Positions 19,171 to 28,905 of a stretch of DNA of 64,000 nucleotides are shown here, in pieces (positions within the stretch are counted from its first letter, which is position 1; each line of letters begins with the position of its first letter). The stretch covers positions 18,578-82,577 of the forward strand of contig DGPR01000049.1 in the NCBI GenBank assembly GCA_002390525.1. Direction: 5' to 3'. A program made the translations under genes and the position numbers. The notes beneath the pieces were generated by a model. It searched no databases. It was not told the origin of the DNA and saw nothing but the letters and a program-made list of their open reading frames with translations. The stretch is from Cellvibrionales bacterium UBA4435. GTDB taxonomy: Bacteria > Pseudomonadota > Gammaproteobacteria > Pseudomonadales > Porticoccaceae.

Positions 19171-20318
19171 TTCTTTTTATCAATATTTTGTAATATTGGA
19201 TTAGCATACATCTCAAGGATAATTTTTTGGCATACAGGATCAAGGGCTTCTATTCTTTTATTAAATTCATCGGTTATTTTGGTCCAATCACACTGAAGTT
19301 TAGCTGCCATCTCCTTAGTTATATCATTAGATTTATGTAGCTTATGGTAAGCCAAGAGGTTGGTCGCATGTGGTTTATAGTTTCTGATAATTTGTTGGTC
19401 AATAGAGAGAGCAGCCTCATCAGCGGACATGAAGTCTATTTTTAGGGGGTCCCCGAAAGCTATATGTACTGCGCCTTTTCGCCCAACGATGCCTTTATAT
19501 ATACTAAAGAAATCTTCATCCTCATTTTTTTCATAAGATCCTGTTTTATATTTTTCAGCTAGCTCCATACTCTTATCAATATCAAGGGGATCAAATTCAT
19601 ATGAAATAGATACTGGCACAATATTTAGCTCGCTCAAGGCAGCTCCAAAGGTTTGAGATTTTTCTTTGCTTAGGTTTAACATTTTCAGTAGAGCTGGTTC
19701 CGTTCTGTCTAGACCATTCTTTGCTCGTCCCTCACGTTGTGCTATCCAAACTGAAGACTTATCCTCAATCAAAGAATATCGAATATAACGAGACAATTTA
19801 GTTAAAGCTGTAAGTTTTTCTCTTCGCCCTTGTACAGATCTCTTAACAACGAAACTTTTATTAACGCGAGCCAAATCAGACACAAATTCTTTTTTAAGTA
19901 GATTATCGCCTATAGCTATTCTTACCGTATCCCTGCCGTCGTCGATCAAGGCTACATTTAAGAAAGCTGGATCCATCGCTATATCCCTGTGATTGCTTAT
20001 ATAAAGATAAGGTTTTTTTCTTTCTAATTTTTCAAGGCCACTAATGGTCAAAAAGCTATCAGTCTCTATCAGTAGTTTTCCAAAACTTACTCTCATAGCC
20101 TTATGAAGATCGCTTACCTTTTTGATTTTTGAAAATGCTAATCGCAACGTATAAGAAATGATGGGTCTAATTAGCCAAGGCAGCCAGCGATGTAATCTCG
20201 GGTACTTAATAGACAACAATATATCTATGAATTCTGAATTATTAGAAAGTCTAGCTAAAACAGTACTCACCTCACTGTCGAAATAAGGTCTAATATCGTC
20301 AAATTCATTCATAATCAA
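19167..20318 (-). CDS. PlsC-family glycerol/acylglycerol-phosphate acyltransferase-like protein
   Basis: 383-residue membrane-associated protein. The acyltransferase motif I is SNHRDIAMDPAF (His110, Asp116) and a later REGRAKNGLD matches the EGR motif III. The His-to-Asp spacing is H-X5-D instead of the usual H-X4-D; Asp112 is the other candidate. A hydrophobic stretch WLPWLIRPIISY lies near 45-56. Probably transfers an acyl chain in phospholipid or related lipid synthesis, but it is neither a standard PlsB (about 800 residues) nor PlsC (about 245). It overlaps dinG by 4 bases and follows pyrB. Confidence 0.75.
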   Translation of the reverse strand: MIMNEFDDIRPYFDSEVSTVLARLSNNSEFIDILLSIKYPRLHRWLPWLIRPIISYTLRLAFSKIKKVSDLHKAMRVSFGKLLIETDSFLTISGLEKLERKKPYLYISNHRDIAMDPAFLNVALIDDGRDTVRIAIGDNLLKKEFVSDLARVNKSFVVKRSVQGRREKLTALTKLSRYIRYSLIEDKSSVWIAQREGRAKNGLDRTEPALLKMLNLSKEKSQTFGAALSELNIVPVSISYEFDPLDIDKSMELAEKYKTGSYEKNEDEDFFSIYKGIVGRKGAVHIAFGDPLKIDFMSADEAALSIDQQIIRNYKPHATNLLAYHKLHKSNDITKEMAAKLQCDWTKITDEFNKRIEALDPVCQKIILEMYANPILQNIDKKK

Positions 20319-20357
20319 AATGGCTTTTCTATTTATATAGGTAGTATATTTTATAAG

Positions 20358-21365
20358 CTAGCGGTGGTTATGCCATGGCACATCTGAAGAGCTTTTCTTT
20401 ACTAAATGCACAACATCTAAAATCATCGCAAATAAAGCCATGCGGACAAGCAAACCGTTATCTGTCTGGCGAAAAATAGCCAAATTTGGATTATCATCTA
20501 GATCTTTGTCTAGCTCATTAGCTTCTTTTCTTGAATCCCTAGGCATCGGATGCATAATTACTGTATTAGGCTCACAATGGGCGGTGTAGACAGCTTGATT
20601 TAACCTAAACTTCCCACGATATAGATCAGCTTCATCTTTGTTAGTAAATCTCTCTTCTTGAATTCTAGTAGAATAAACGATATCTACATGAGATATACTT
20701 GATTCAATTTTTTCTGACTCGATAACTGATAATCCATTACTTTTCATCTCTTCTACGATATCTTTTGGCATAGACAAGTCTTTTGGTGAAACAAGCTGAA
20801 CAGAAATATTTTTATAGAGCATTAATAGCTTACTAAGCGAATGAACTGTTCTTCCATGCTTTAGATCTCCAACCATAGCAATACGAAGTCCATCAATTTT
20901 TCTTCCTGAGGCTTTAAGCTCCTTCTCTATAGTATATAAATCTAATAAAGCTTGACTAGGATGCTCATTACTACCATCACCACCATTAATTAATGGAACT
21001 CGACTGCTCTTAGCAAACTCAGCAACTGATCCGGATTTAGGATGTCGCATACATATAATATCGCTGAAACCTGAGAGTACTCTTGCTGTATCATGTAAAG
21101 ATTCTCCTTTAGCTAAAGCTGAAAGTTCCAGTCCTACCGTCTCTCGCACATCCCCACCTAAAAGATTAAATGCACTGCCAAAACTTATGCGAGTTCGAGT
21201 GCTTGCTTCAAAAAACATATTCCCAAGAATGGCCCCTTCGAGAACTCGTGTTCTTTTTTGCCTTTGGGCATAGGGCTCCATATCGTCAGCAACACGAAAA
21301 ATATTATCAATATCAGCTCTTTCAAACTGGCTTATGGAAAGAACACTTTGACCTTTAAGTTTCAC
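20358..21365 (-). CDS. pyrB: Aspartate carbamoyltransferase catalytic subunit
   Basis: Committed step of pyrimidine synthesis: carbamoyl phosphate plus aspartate. 335 residues. Carbamoyl-phosphate motif ASTRTR at 54-59, then RHPKSGS, NGGDGSNEHPSQALLDLYTI, DLKHGRTVHSL and HPMPRDSRKEANELD, all diagnostic of PyrB over ornithine transcarbamylase. The start is GTG 21363-21365 with GGGG upstream. It is somewhat longer than E. coli PyrB (311). No pyrI regulatory subunit lies nearby. No attenuator hairpin was recognised in the 82-base leader. Confidence 0.95.
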   Translation of the reverse strand: MKLKGQSVLSISQFERADIDNIFRVADDMEPYAQRQKRTRVLEGAILGNMFFEASTRTRISFGSAFNLLGGDVRETVGLELSALAKGESLHDTARVLSGFSDIICMRHPKSGSVAEFAKSSRVPLINGGDGSNEHPSQALLDLYTIEKELKASGRKIDGLRIAMVGDLKHGRTVHSLSKLLMLYKNISVQLVSPKDLSMPKDIVEEMKSNGLSVIESEKIESSISHVDIVYSTRIQEERFTNKDEADLYRGKFRLNQAVYTAHCEPNTVIMHPMPRDSRKEANELDKDLDDNPNLAIFRQTDNGLLVRMALFAMILDVVHLVKKSSSDVPWHNHR

Positions 21366-21447
21366 TTTTACCCCAAAGATAAAAATTTAATTTTAACTAT
21401 TTTAGCGACTTTACTGCGCGCTAACCAGTAACTTATTAAATGAAAGT

Positions 21448-22863
21448 CTAATCAAGAATTTCATGGCCCCATGTCTTAAGAGATAACAATATATTACGAT
21501 CTCTTTCTGAGCAATCCTTTGATAATAATTGCTCGTCTATTTTAAAAAAATAATCTTTCAAAGAAAGATGATCCTCCATCTCGCTCCTTAGCCTTTCATT
21601 ACGCATATTTCTCCAAGCTTCCTTCTCGATTTCGGTGAGAGAATTAGGATAATTTATAGCTCTATAAATGAACAATAATGCCTTGTAGCGTTTATCTTGT
21701 ATATTGATACTACCGTCAGCTAATTCTTTGGATGAAGAATTTCTTACTTGCTGAAGTAATTTTTGATCACTTTTGGCTTCAATAAAACCCACATGACTAG
21801 ATCTATCAAGATACTTACTTTCTTCAAATTTTTTCATAGAGTAAGCTTTTTTTAACTTTTCAGATAAGTCATGCTTTAAAAGTTCGTGCTGATTCTTTTC
21901 ACATTTTTCTAGGGAAATTTTTAATCGATTTGAAGCAACATCATCTATCAAAGTAGGCGTCAGGATAATAGGGCATTTGTTTATTTCTATTGTATGAAGT
22001 GATATTTTTTGTTTATGAGATTTATGAATGAATAAATGCTTATATAGTTCTTCAGCTGAAAAATCTATCAGTGGCTGAGGATCACCCATTAAATTGAAAC
22101 AAATAATAGAATTATTATTTCTTGGATGAATAGTTATTGGCATCATTAAAGATGAATAACAATTTTTTTTGCCAAGCTTACCAGAAACATGAAAAAACGG
22201 TCTTTTTTTATTAACATCTATAGAGGTCTTCAATTCTTTTTTTAGTCGATGCTTGTAAACATAATCATATAATTTGGGCTGTTTAGACATAACTAACTTA
22301 GCTACATTAATAGTAGCGATTACGTCAGACAAAGCATCGTGAGCAGACTCATGTGCGATTCCATTTGCCTCAGTCAAACTAGTTAATTTGAAACAAGGAG
22401 AACCATCATCTTTCACTGGCCAATTTATACCATCTGGTCTGAGTGCCCAAGTTAGGCGAAGTAAATTTAAGATATCCCATCTGGAATTCCCATTTTGATG
22501 CTCTCGTGCGTAGGGGTCGTAAAAATTACGGTACAAGCAGTAGCGGGTGAATTCATCGTCAAATCCAATACTGTTATAACCAACACCACAAGTTTCTGGA
22601 TAAGATAGTTCTCGGTGTATCTTATCAATGAACTCCCTCTCTGGGATACCTTGCTCTAAACAAATTTGCGGGGTAATACCTGTAACTATGCAAGATTCAG
22701 GAGAAGGAAGTCGATGAGATGGTGGGTGGCAGTACATAACTAAAGGTTCGCCTACTATTTCTAAATTTTCGTTAGTTCTTATGCCGGCGAATTGTGAGAT
22801 ATAATCACGGCTTGGGTTTAATCCGAAAGTTTCGTAGTCATACCAATAAAGGCTATTAGTCAT
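21448..22863 (-). CDS. sbcB: Exodeoxyribonuclease I (SbcB)
   Basis: Processive 3' to 5' single-strand DNA exonuclease of the DEDDh family. 471 residues (E. coli 475). ExoI Asp9 and Glu11 lie in YWYDYETFG; the second motif is in GYNSIGFDDEFTRY; and the HxxxxD motif is in ESAHDALSDV. The C-terminal SH3-like and helical domains are typical, e.g. KDYFFKIDEQLLSKDC. It starts the minus-strand group and diverges from fumC over 247 bases. Confidence 0.95.
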   Translation of the reverse strand: MTNSLYWYDYETFGLNPSRDYISQFAGIRTNENLEIVGEPLVMYCHPPSHRLPSPESCIVTGITPQICLEQGIPEREFIDKIHRELSYPETCGVGYNSIGFDDEFTRYCLYRNFYDPYAREHQNGNSRWDILNLLRLTWALRPDGINWPVKDDGSPCFKLTSLTEANGIAHESAHDALSDVIATINVAKLVMSKQPKLYDYVYKHRLKKELKTSIDVNKKRPFFHVSGKLGKKNCYSSLMMPITIHPRNNNSIICFNLMGDPQPLIDFSAEELYKHLFIHKSHKQKISLHTIEINKCPIILTPTLIDDVASNRLKISLEKCEKNQHELLKHDLSEKLKKAYSMKKFEESKYLDRSSHVGFIEAKSDQKLLQQVRNSSSKELADGSINIQDKRYKALLFIYRAINYPNSLTEIEKEAWRNMRNERLRSEMEDHLSLKDYFFKIDEQLLSKDCSERDRNILLSLKTWGHEILD

Positions 22864-23110
22864 TCTTCAGTTAACTCCACATTTATACTATTTATGATAC
22901 CTAATATAGAATTAATAACATAAAAATGACAAAACTAATAATCGCAATTCCCTCAAAGTGATTGGATTTCTGTAATTGAAGCATTAAGATATGTTTTTTT
23001 AATTAACCAGAAAACAGTTAAATCAAGTGGCTCGACACTCTTAGACTTTTTCTATTTATAGAGCCTATTATTATGTGTTTTTTAATTTAAAATTTTCGGA
23101 GGGGATTTTG

Positions 23111-24499
23111 ATGATGAAGCGAATCGAAACTGACAGTATGGGTGAAATTGAAGTTCCAGTTGACCGTTATTACGGTGCTCAAACAGCTCGATCTCTCATT
23201 TATTTTAATATCGGTATAGAAACTATGCCTCGGGAAATTATAAGGGGTATGGGTATCTTAAAAAAAGCTTCGGCAATTGTTAATGCTAATCTAGGATTAC
23301 TAGAAGAAGAAAAAAAGAACCTTATTGTGCAATCTGCTAATGAGGTTATAGATGGTAGTCTCGATGATCACTTTCCGCTTCGAGTCTGGCAAACAGGCAG
23401 TGGAACTCAATCAAATATGAATACTAATGAGGTTATTGCTAATAGAGCTATTGAGATATCAGGCGGCAAGCTAGGTTCTAAATCACCAATACATCCTAAT
23501 GACCACGTAAACATGGGGCAATCTTCTAATGACACCTTTCCTACGGCGATGCATATTGCAGCAGTTGAACAAATATATAGTCATCTACTACCTGAATTAA
23601 CAAGTCTACGCGATGTGCTCTTAAAGAAATGTGCTGAATTTCAAGGGATCACTAAAATCGGCCGGACTCATTTAATGGATGCCACACCACTCACTCTTGA
23701 ACAGGAGTTTAGTGGTTATGTGCAGCAACTTACAAATGGAATACGGCGAGTAAAAAACTGCTTACCTAGTCTCAGTCAAATTGCACTCGGAGGTACCGCA
23801 GTTGGCACTGGTCTAAATTCTCATCCAGATTTTGCAGTAAAAGTTGCTAAGCAAATTGCACTTCTAACGAATAGAGAATTTATTACAGCGCCAAATAAAT
23901 TTGAGTCGCTCGCTGCTCACGATGCTGTTGTAGAAGCTAGCGGTGTAATGAAAACACTAGCTTGTTCATTAATGAAGATAGCTAATGACATCAGATGGCT
24001 TGGCTCTGGTCCCCGATGTGGTATAGGAGAGCTAACCTTACCCGCAAACGAACCTGGTAGTTCAATCATGCCAGGCAAAGTAAATCCTACTCAATCTGAA
24101 GCAATGACAATGGTTGCTGCACAAGTTATTGGTAATGATGCAGCCATAGCTGTTGGAGGGTCGTCTGGAAACTTTGAATTAAACGTTTTTAAGCCTGTGA
24201 TGATCTATAACCTTCTACAATCAATAAGACTTCTTGGCGATTCATGCCGATCCTTTAATGCTCATTGTGTTGTAGGAATTATAGCCAATAAATCTAAAAT
24301 TAATGAACATCTAAATAATTCTTTGATGCTAGTCACAGCTCTAAATCCATACATAGGTTATGATAATGCTGCAAAAGTAGCCAAGAAAGCGTTTGATGAG
24401 AATACAACATTAAAGGAAGCTGCGATTGCTCTTAAACTTCTCACATCTGATGAATTTGACGAAAAGGTAAGACCCGAAGAAATGACAAAACCAAAGTAA
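23111..24499 (+). CDS. fumC: Class II fumarate hydratase FumC
   Basis: Iron-independent fumarase of the citric-acid cycle: fumarate plus water to malate. The start is ATG 23111, preceded by GGAGGGG, giving 462 residues (E. coli 467). Conserved elements: [56 protein letters not shown] and the lyase signature [15 protein letters not shown]. The second residue can also be read as the start (ATGATG). It diverges from sbcB, and 18 bases separate its stop from a convergent hypothetical gene. Confidence 0.96.
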   Translation: MMKRIETDSMGEIEVPVDRYYGAQTARSLIYFNIGIETMPREIIRGMGILKKASAIVNANLGLLEEEKKNLIVQSANEVIDGSLDDHFPLRVWQTGSGTQSNMNTNEVIANRAIEISGGKLGSKSPIHPNDHVNMGQSSNDTFPTAMHIAAVEQIYSHLLPELTSLRDVLLKKCAEFQGITKIGRTHLMDATPLTLEQEFSGYVQQLTNGIRRVKNCLPSLSQIALGGTAVGTGLNSHPDFAVKVAKQIALLTNREFITAPNKFESLAAHDAVVEASGVMKTLACSLMKIANDIRWLGSGPRCGIGELTLPANEPGSSIMPGKVNPTQSEAMTMVAAQVIGNDAAIAVGGSSGNFELNVFKPVMIYNLLQSIRLLGDSCRSFNAHCVVGIIANKSKINEHLNNSLMLVTALNPYIGYDNAAKVAKKAFDENTTLKEAAIALKLLTSDEFDEKVRPEEMTKPK

Positions 24500-24517
24500 T
24501 TTTATTAACCTTAAAGG

Positions 24518-25189
24518 CTAATCTGGTTTAATATTGAGCTGAGATTTTAATTGCTGTATGTCTCGATTGATAACCAATCGATGAGCATCAATCGCTTCAA
24601 TTGCTTTCTCGTTTTCTAATATTCGAATCTCTACGTCCTTTGATGGTTTACTTCCATATTTAGCAACTAGATCATTTACCTCTAGCTTAGTAGCTAATGA
24701 AGAATTCACTAGTGAGTTCATGGATTTATTCGACTTTTCCATTTTTTTACTAATACTCGCAAGATCTTGTTTTTGGTACTCCAAAGTAGTTTTAATTTTC
24801 TTTATACTCTTGCTATTTCTATCGTAAGCTATTCCCCATAATTTCTTTATCTCAGACCAATGTTTGTCTAACTTTAAGTCTTGTTCTTTAAAGTTTGAAT
24901 TTATATCTGTCGTAATAACATTAGTTTCGAGCACATCAAAACGTTCCTGAAGTTTATTCAACTCGGCATCCTGAACAAACACTAAGTAGATTAGCCCAAC
25001 AACAGTTATTATCAAAAATGGGTTAGATATTTTATGCCAACTAATGCCGTCTTCAGGGGTAAGATTGTCTTGATTCGAAGAGCTAAGATCACGAGATACT
25101 GGTCGATTTATATACACCCCACCCCTTCCAATCCTATCGTCACTTTCAGGCACAATTGAATCAGTTTTATTGTTGTCATCATTTACCAT
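24518..25189 (-). CDS. Unrecognised single-pass membrane protein with coiled coil
   Basis: About 223 residues if translated from ATG 25189 (MVNDDNNK...), with GGGAG about 10 bases upstream; an in-frame ATG at 25240 would add 17 hydrophobic residues. I do not recognise the family. The N-terminal 50 to 60 residues are polar and look disordered. One membrane helix follows (NPFLIITVVGLIYLVFV), then a long charged helical region with heptad-like spacing (about residues 75-215) that should form a coiled coil outside the membrane. N-in, C-out (periplasmic) orientation is inferred. It converges on fumC and has no obvious functional neighbour. Confidence 0.7.
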   Translation of the reverse strand: MVNDDNNKTDSIVPESDDRIGRGGVYINRPVSRDLSSSNQDNLTPEDGISWHKISNPFLIITVVGLIYLVFVQDAELNKLQERFDVLETNVITTDINSNFKEQDLKLDKHWSEIKKLWGIAYDRNSKSIKKIKTTLEYQKQDLASISKKMEKSNKSMNSLVNSSLATKLEVNDLVAKYGSKPSKDVEIRILENEKAIEAIDAHRLVINRDIQQLKSQLNIKPD

Positions 25190-25322
25190 TGTTTGCGAAC
25201 TCCCAAGGAAGATAAATTCTATAGAGACATTATACGCCATAGGTATAAAATATGGTCAATAAGTATTCTCTTACAAGGGGTGGTAAACTCGATGATTGAG
25301 AGCAACTTTATAAAATAATTCC

Positions 25323-25352
25323 AAAAAAAAAGCCCTCAACATGGGCTTTTTT
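25323..25352 (-). terminator. Intrinsic terminator of the Urate_ox_N-like gene
   Basis: On the minus strand AAAAAAGCCC (25343-25352), a 7-base loop, GGGCTTTTTT and a run of Ts: a stem with a GC core and a long T tract. It lies 24 bases beyond the stop of the gene ending at 25376. The mirror-image A/T tracts mean it could also work on the other strand, but the plus strand has no gene here. Confidence 0.8.
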
Positions 25353-25375
25353 GACTTTAAAAATTTTTATAATAT

Positions 25376-26014
25376 TTAAATATAATAAAGTATTCCAAAT
25401 AGCACTGCTGTTAGGGTCAAGCTGCCGTGTATCACACCTTTGACAGAGGCCATTGGTCCTTGTTTTCCAACAAGAGCATTGACTTCAAGTGCCACAATAA
25501 TAGCTAAGCAGATCATGAGATCTAAACCTCCAATAGGTGACCCATAGCCACTTCCACCCCACTGTGCTCCATGTCCACTAGCTAACATACCAAAGGCCAT
25601 AGGGGCTGAAAATAAAACGTTTGTTCTTGATGCTAAGAGTGCTTTAGCTCCATTTGCTGCAGCGTCTCCTTCTTTCATACCCAATGCTATTTGTTGGGCA
25701 GGCCATATTACGAGCCAAACGTTGAGGAACATTAGGGTTCCCATCGTTGAGCCAATGATAATCGAATTATTGAATTGATGGTTGTGTGAAAGACCTCCAA
25801 GTAGTATTACACCCGAGATGAAGGTTAGCATAGCTCCCCAACGAAACCACCAGAGAGCGCTTGGCGCTAGTTTTTGTTTAGCGTCTGCAAGTCCTTCAGG
25901 AGTTGCCTGCTTAAAATATCCACCTTGCACAAAGTTAAAATAATAGAGCATACCAATCCATACAATTCCAACTAGCAGATGACTCCAACGAACAAGAAAA
26001 TTAAAAAATTCCAT
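25376..26014 (-). CDS. Small integral membrane protein resembling the Urate_ox_N (PuuD) membrane domain
   Basis: 212 residues with about five to six hydrophobic helices. The N-terminal FLVRWSHLLVGIVWIGMLYYFNFVQ and the central ALWWFRWGAMLTFISGVILLGG look like the membrane domain of PuuD-type urate hydroxylase (Urate_ox_N), with a conserved helix histidine (His12) suited to haem b. The PuuD cytochrome c domain is absent and no CxxCH is present. Similar short proteins are often mis-annotated as an antitermination protein in marine bacteria. AGGTG precedes the ATG. A strong Fur-box-like sequence lies about 110 bases upstream and a terminator follows, so it is a single-gene unit. Function is unknown; a membrane haem protein is an inference. 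Confidence 0.65.
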   Translation of the reverse strand: MEFFNFLVRWSHLLVGIVWIGMLYYFNFVQGGYFKQATPEGLADAKQKLAPSALWWFRWGAMLTFISGVILLGGLSHNHQFNNSIIIGSTMGTLMFLNVWLVIWPAQQIALGMKEGDAAANGAKALLASRTNVLFSAPMAFGMLASGHGAQWGGSGYGSPIGGLDLMICLAIIVALEVNALVGKQGPMASVKGVIHGSLTLTAVLFGILYYI

Positions 26015-26123
26015 ACTTACACCTAAAATATTAAGTTAATAGTCCAATAATTATTTATTCTACACTACGTGAAACCTATTATAAATATTATTTATAATAA
26101 TAAGTACCCATATAACTATTAAT

Positions 26124-26142
26124 GATAATGATAATTATTTAC
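26124..26142. promoter_or_regulatory. Fur-box-like operator upstream of the Urate_ox_N-like gene
   Basis: GATAATGATAATTATTTAC matches the 19-base E. coli Fur consensus GATAATGATAATCATTATC at 16 of 19 positions, including two intact GATAAT hexamers in tandem. It lies between the groEL terminator and the minus-strand gene starting at 26014. A TATAAT lies on the minus strand nearer the gene. AT-rich sequence raises the chance of coincidence, but this is the best Fur-like match I noticed in the window, which also encodes Fur. Confidence 0.6.
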
Positions 26143-26204
26143 ATTAAAATTGTTTGATCACGTAAATAATATTTAAAATTTTGAGTATCTTTTAAATTGA
26201 CAAA

Positions 26205-26231
26205 AAAAACCCGTAAAAAATACGGGTTTTT
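26205..26231 (-). terminator. Intrinsic terminator of groESL
   Basis: On the minus strand AAAAACCCGTA (26221-26231), loop TTTTT, TACGGGTTTTT (26205-26215) and further Ts: an 11-bp perfect stem with a GC core and a U tract, 25 bases beyond the groEL stop. Confidence 0.85.
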
Positions 26232-26255
26232 CGTTACCTTTGGAGCTAGGTAAGT

Positions 26256-27938
<1,683 letters not shown>

Positions 27939-27989
27939 CTAAAAATTCATTGGAACTTAATTCTATATTCATAACTGTGTAATATTGAA

Positions 27990-28283
27990 CTAAGTTAATA
28001 TAACTGCCTTAATATCGGTTTCACCGAGGATTATAAGTTCTTCTCCATCAATTTCGATGGTATCGCTACCAGCGTACTTTCCAAAAACTACAACATCTCC
28101 TAGTTTTACATCCACTGGGCGTATTTCACCATTATCTAAGATCTTCCCAGACCCTATTGCGATTACAGTTCCTTCATTTGGTTTTTCTTTTGCAGATCCA
28201 GGCAATAAGATACCACCTGCAGTCTTCTCTTCCTCTTCCTTTCGACGAACAACAATGCGGTCGTGTAGGGGGCGAATTTTCAT
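27990..28283 (-). CDS. groES: Co-chaperonin GroES
   Basis: 10-kDa lid of the GroEL cage. 97 residues, beginning [20 protein letters not shown], with the mobile loop [21 protein letters not shown] and the C-terminal [27 protein letters not shown] lies 8 bases before the ATG. It is first in the groESL operon, with a candidate sigma-32 promoter 104 to 132 bases upstream and fxsA upstream on the same strand, as in other gammaproteobacteria. Confidence 0.99.
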   Translation of the reverse strand: MKIRPLHDRIVVRRKEEEEKTAGGILLPGSAKEKPNEGTVIAIGSGKILDNGEIRPVDVKLGDVVVFGKYAGSDTIEIDGEELIILGETDIKAVILT

Positions 28284-28386
28284 TATCTTTCTCCACTAAA
28301 TTATTTGAGATTCTGAAATATAAAAAATATCACAGAAAAAATTATTAAAGGGTGTTAAAACCAACTTATACTTACAACAATTATGT

Positions 28387-28415
28387 ATATGGTGTCAGCT
28401 TACACTCATTTCAAG
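28387..28415 (-). promoter_or_regulatory. Candidate sigma-32 promoter of groESL
   Basis: On the minus strand CTTGAAA (28409-28415) is a perfect -35 element, followed after 14 bases by CACCATAT (28387-28394), 7 of 8 matches to CCCCATAT. Both sequence and spacing fit the sigma-32 consensus, and it stands between fxsA and groES. No CIRCE inverted repeat is present. A good candidate, not demonstrated. Confidence 0.72.
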
Positions 28416-28427
28416 GGGGGGCGAAAT

Positions 28428-28895
28428 TTATTTATCACGTTCTCCTTCCCAATATTCAGCATCTATGAATTCTTTATTCTTATTTGGGTTATTTTCACGA
28501 AAATTATCAGGGTGTGTTTGGGAAAATTTTTTTTCATCGGTTGCAACAAATAACTTAGATGTATAGCTAGTAAAAAAATATGTTCTAAGTATAGGGACTA
28601 GACCGACAAAGCCTATAAAGTCAGTAATAAACCCAGGTATGATTAAAAAAATCCCGCTGGATGAAATTATTATAGCTTCTATCATTTCTTTGGCAGGAAT
28701 CTCTCCTATATAAATTTTTTCTCGTGCTCGAAAAAGTGTCTTTAGGCCCTGCTTTCTTAAAAAGAAAATACCCACAATTGCTGTGAATAAAAAAAGGCTC
28801 AACGTAATAAGCAGTCCAATCTCATGACTAACTGCTATTAATAGAGATATTTCTACGAAAGGAATTAAAATAAAAAATAAGAAAAGGTATCGCAA
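28428..28895 (-). CDS. fxsA: FxsA family membrane protein
   Basis: Small inner-membrane protein; in E. coli FxsA overproduction relieves exclusion of phage T7 by the F plasmid. Its normal role is unclear. I place the start at TTG 28893-28895, because AGGGGA lies 7 bases upstream and R-Y-L-F-L-F-F-I matches the usual FxsA start; it gives 155 residues. The frame is open to an ATG at 28931, inside the ampG 3' end. There are three to four hydrophobic segments with the core VSHEIGLLITLSLFLFTAIVG and a glycine-rich IPGFITDFIGFVGLVP, then a charged tail. It sits next to groES, as in E. coli. Confidence 0.88.
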   Translation of the reverse strand: MRYLFLFFILIPFVEISLLIAVSHEIGLLITLSLFLFTAIVGIFFLRKQGLKTLFRAREKIYIGEIPAKEMIEAIIISSSGIFLIIPGFITDFIGFVGLVPILRTYFFTSYTSKLFVATDEKKFSQTHPDNFRENNPNKNKEFIDAEYWEGERDK

Positions 28896-28905
28896 AAAAT
28901 ATCCC

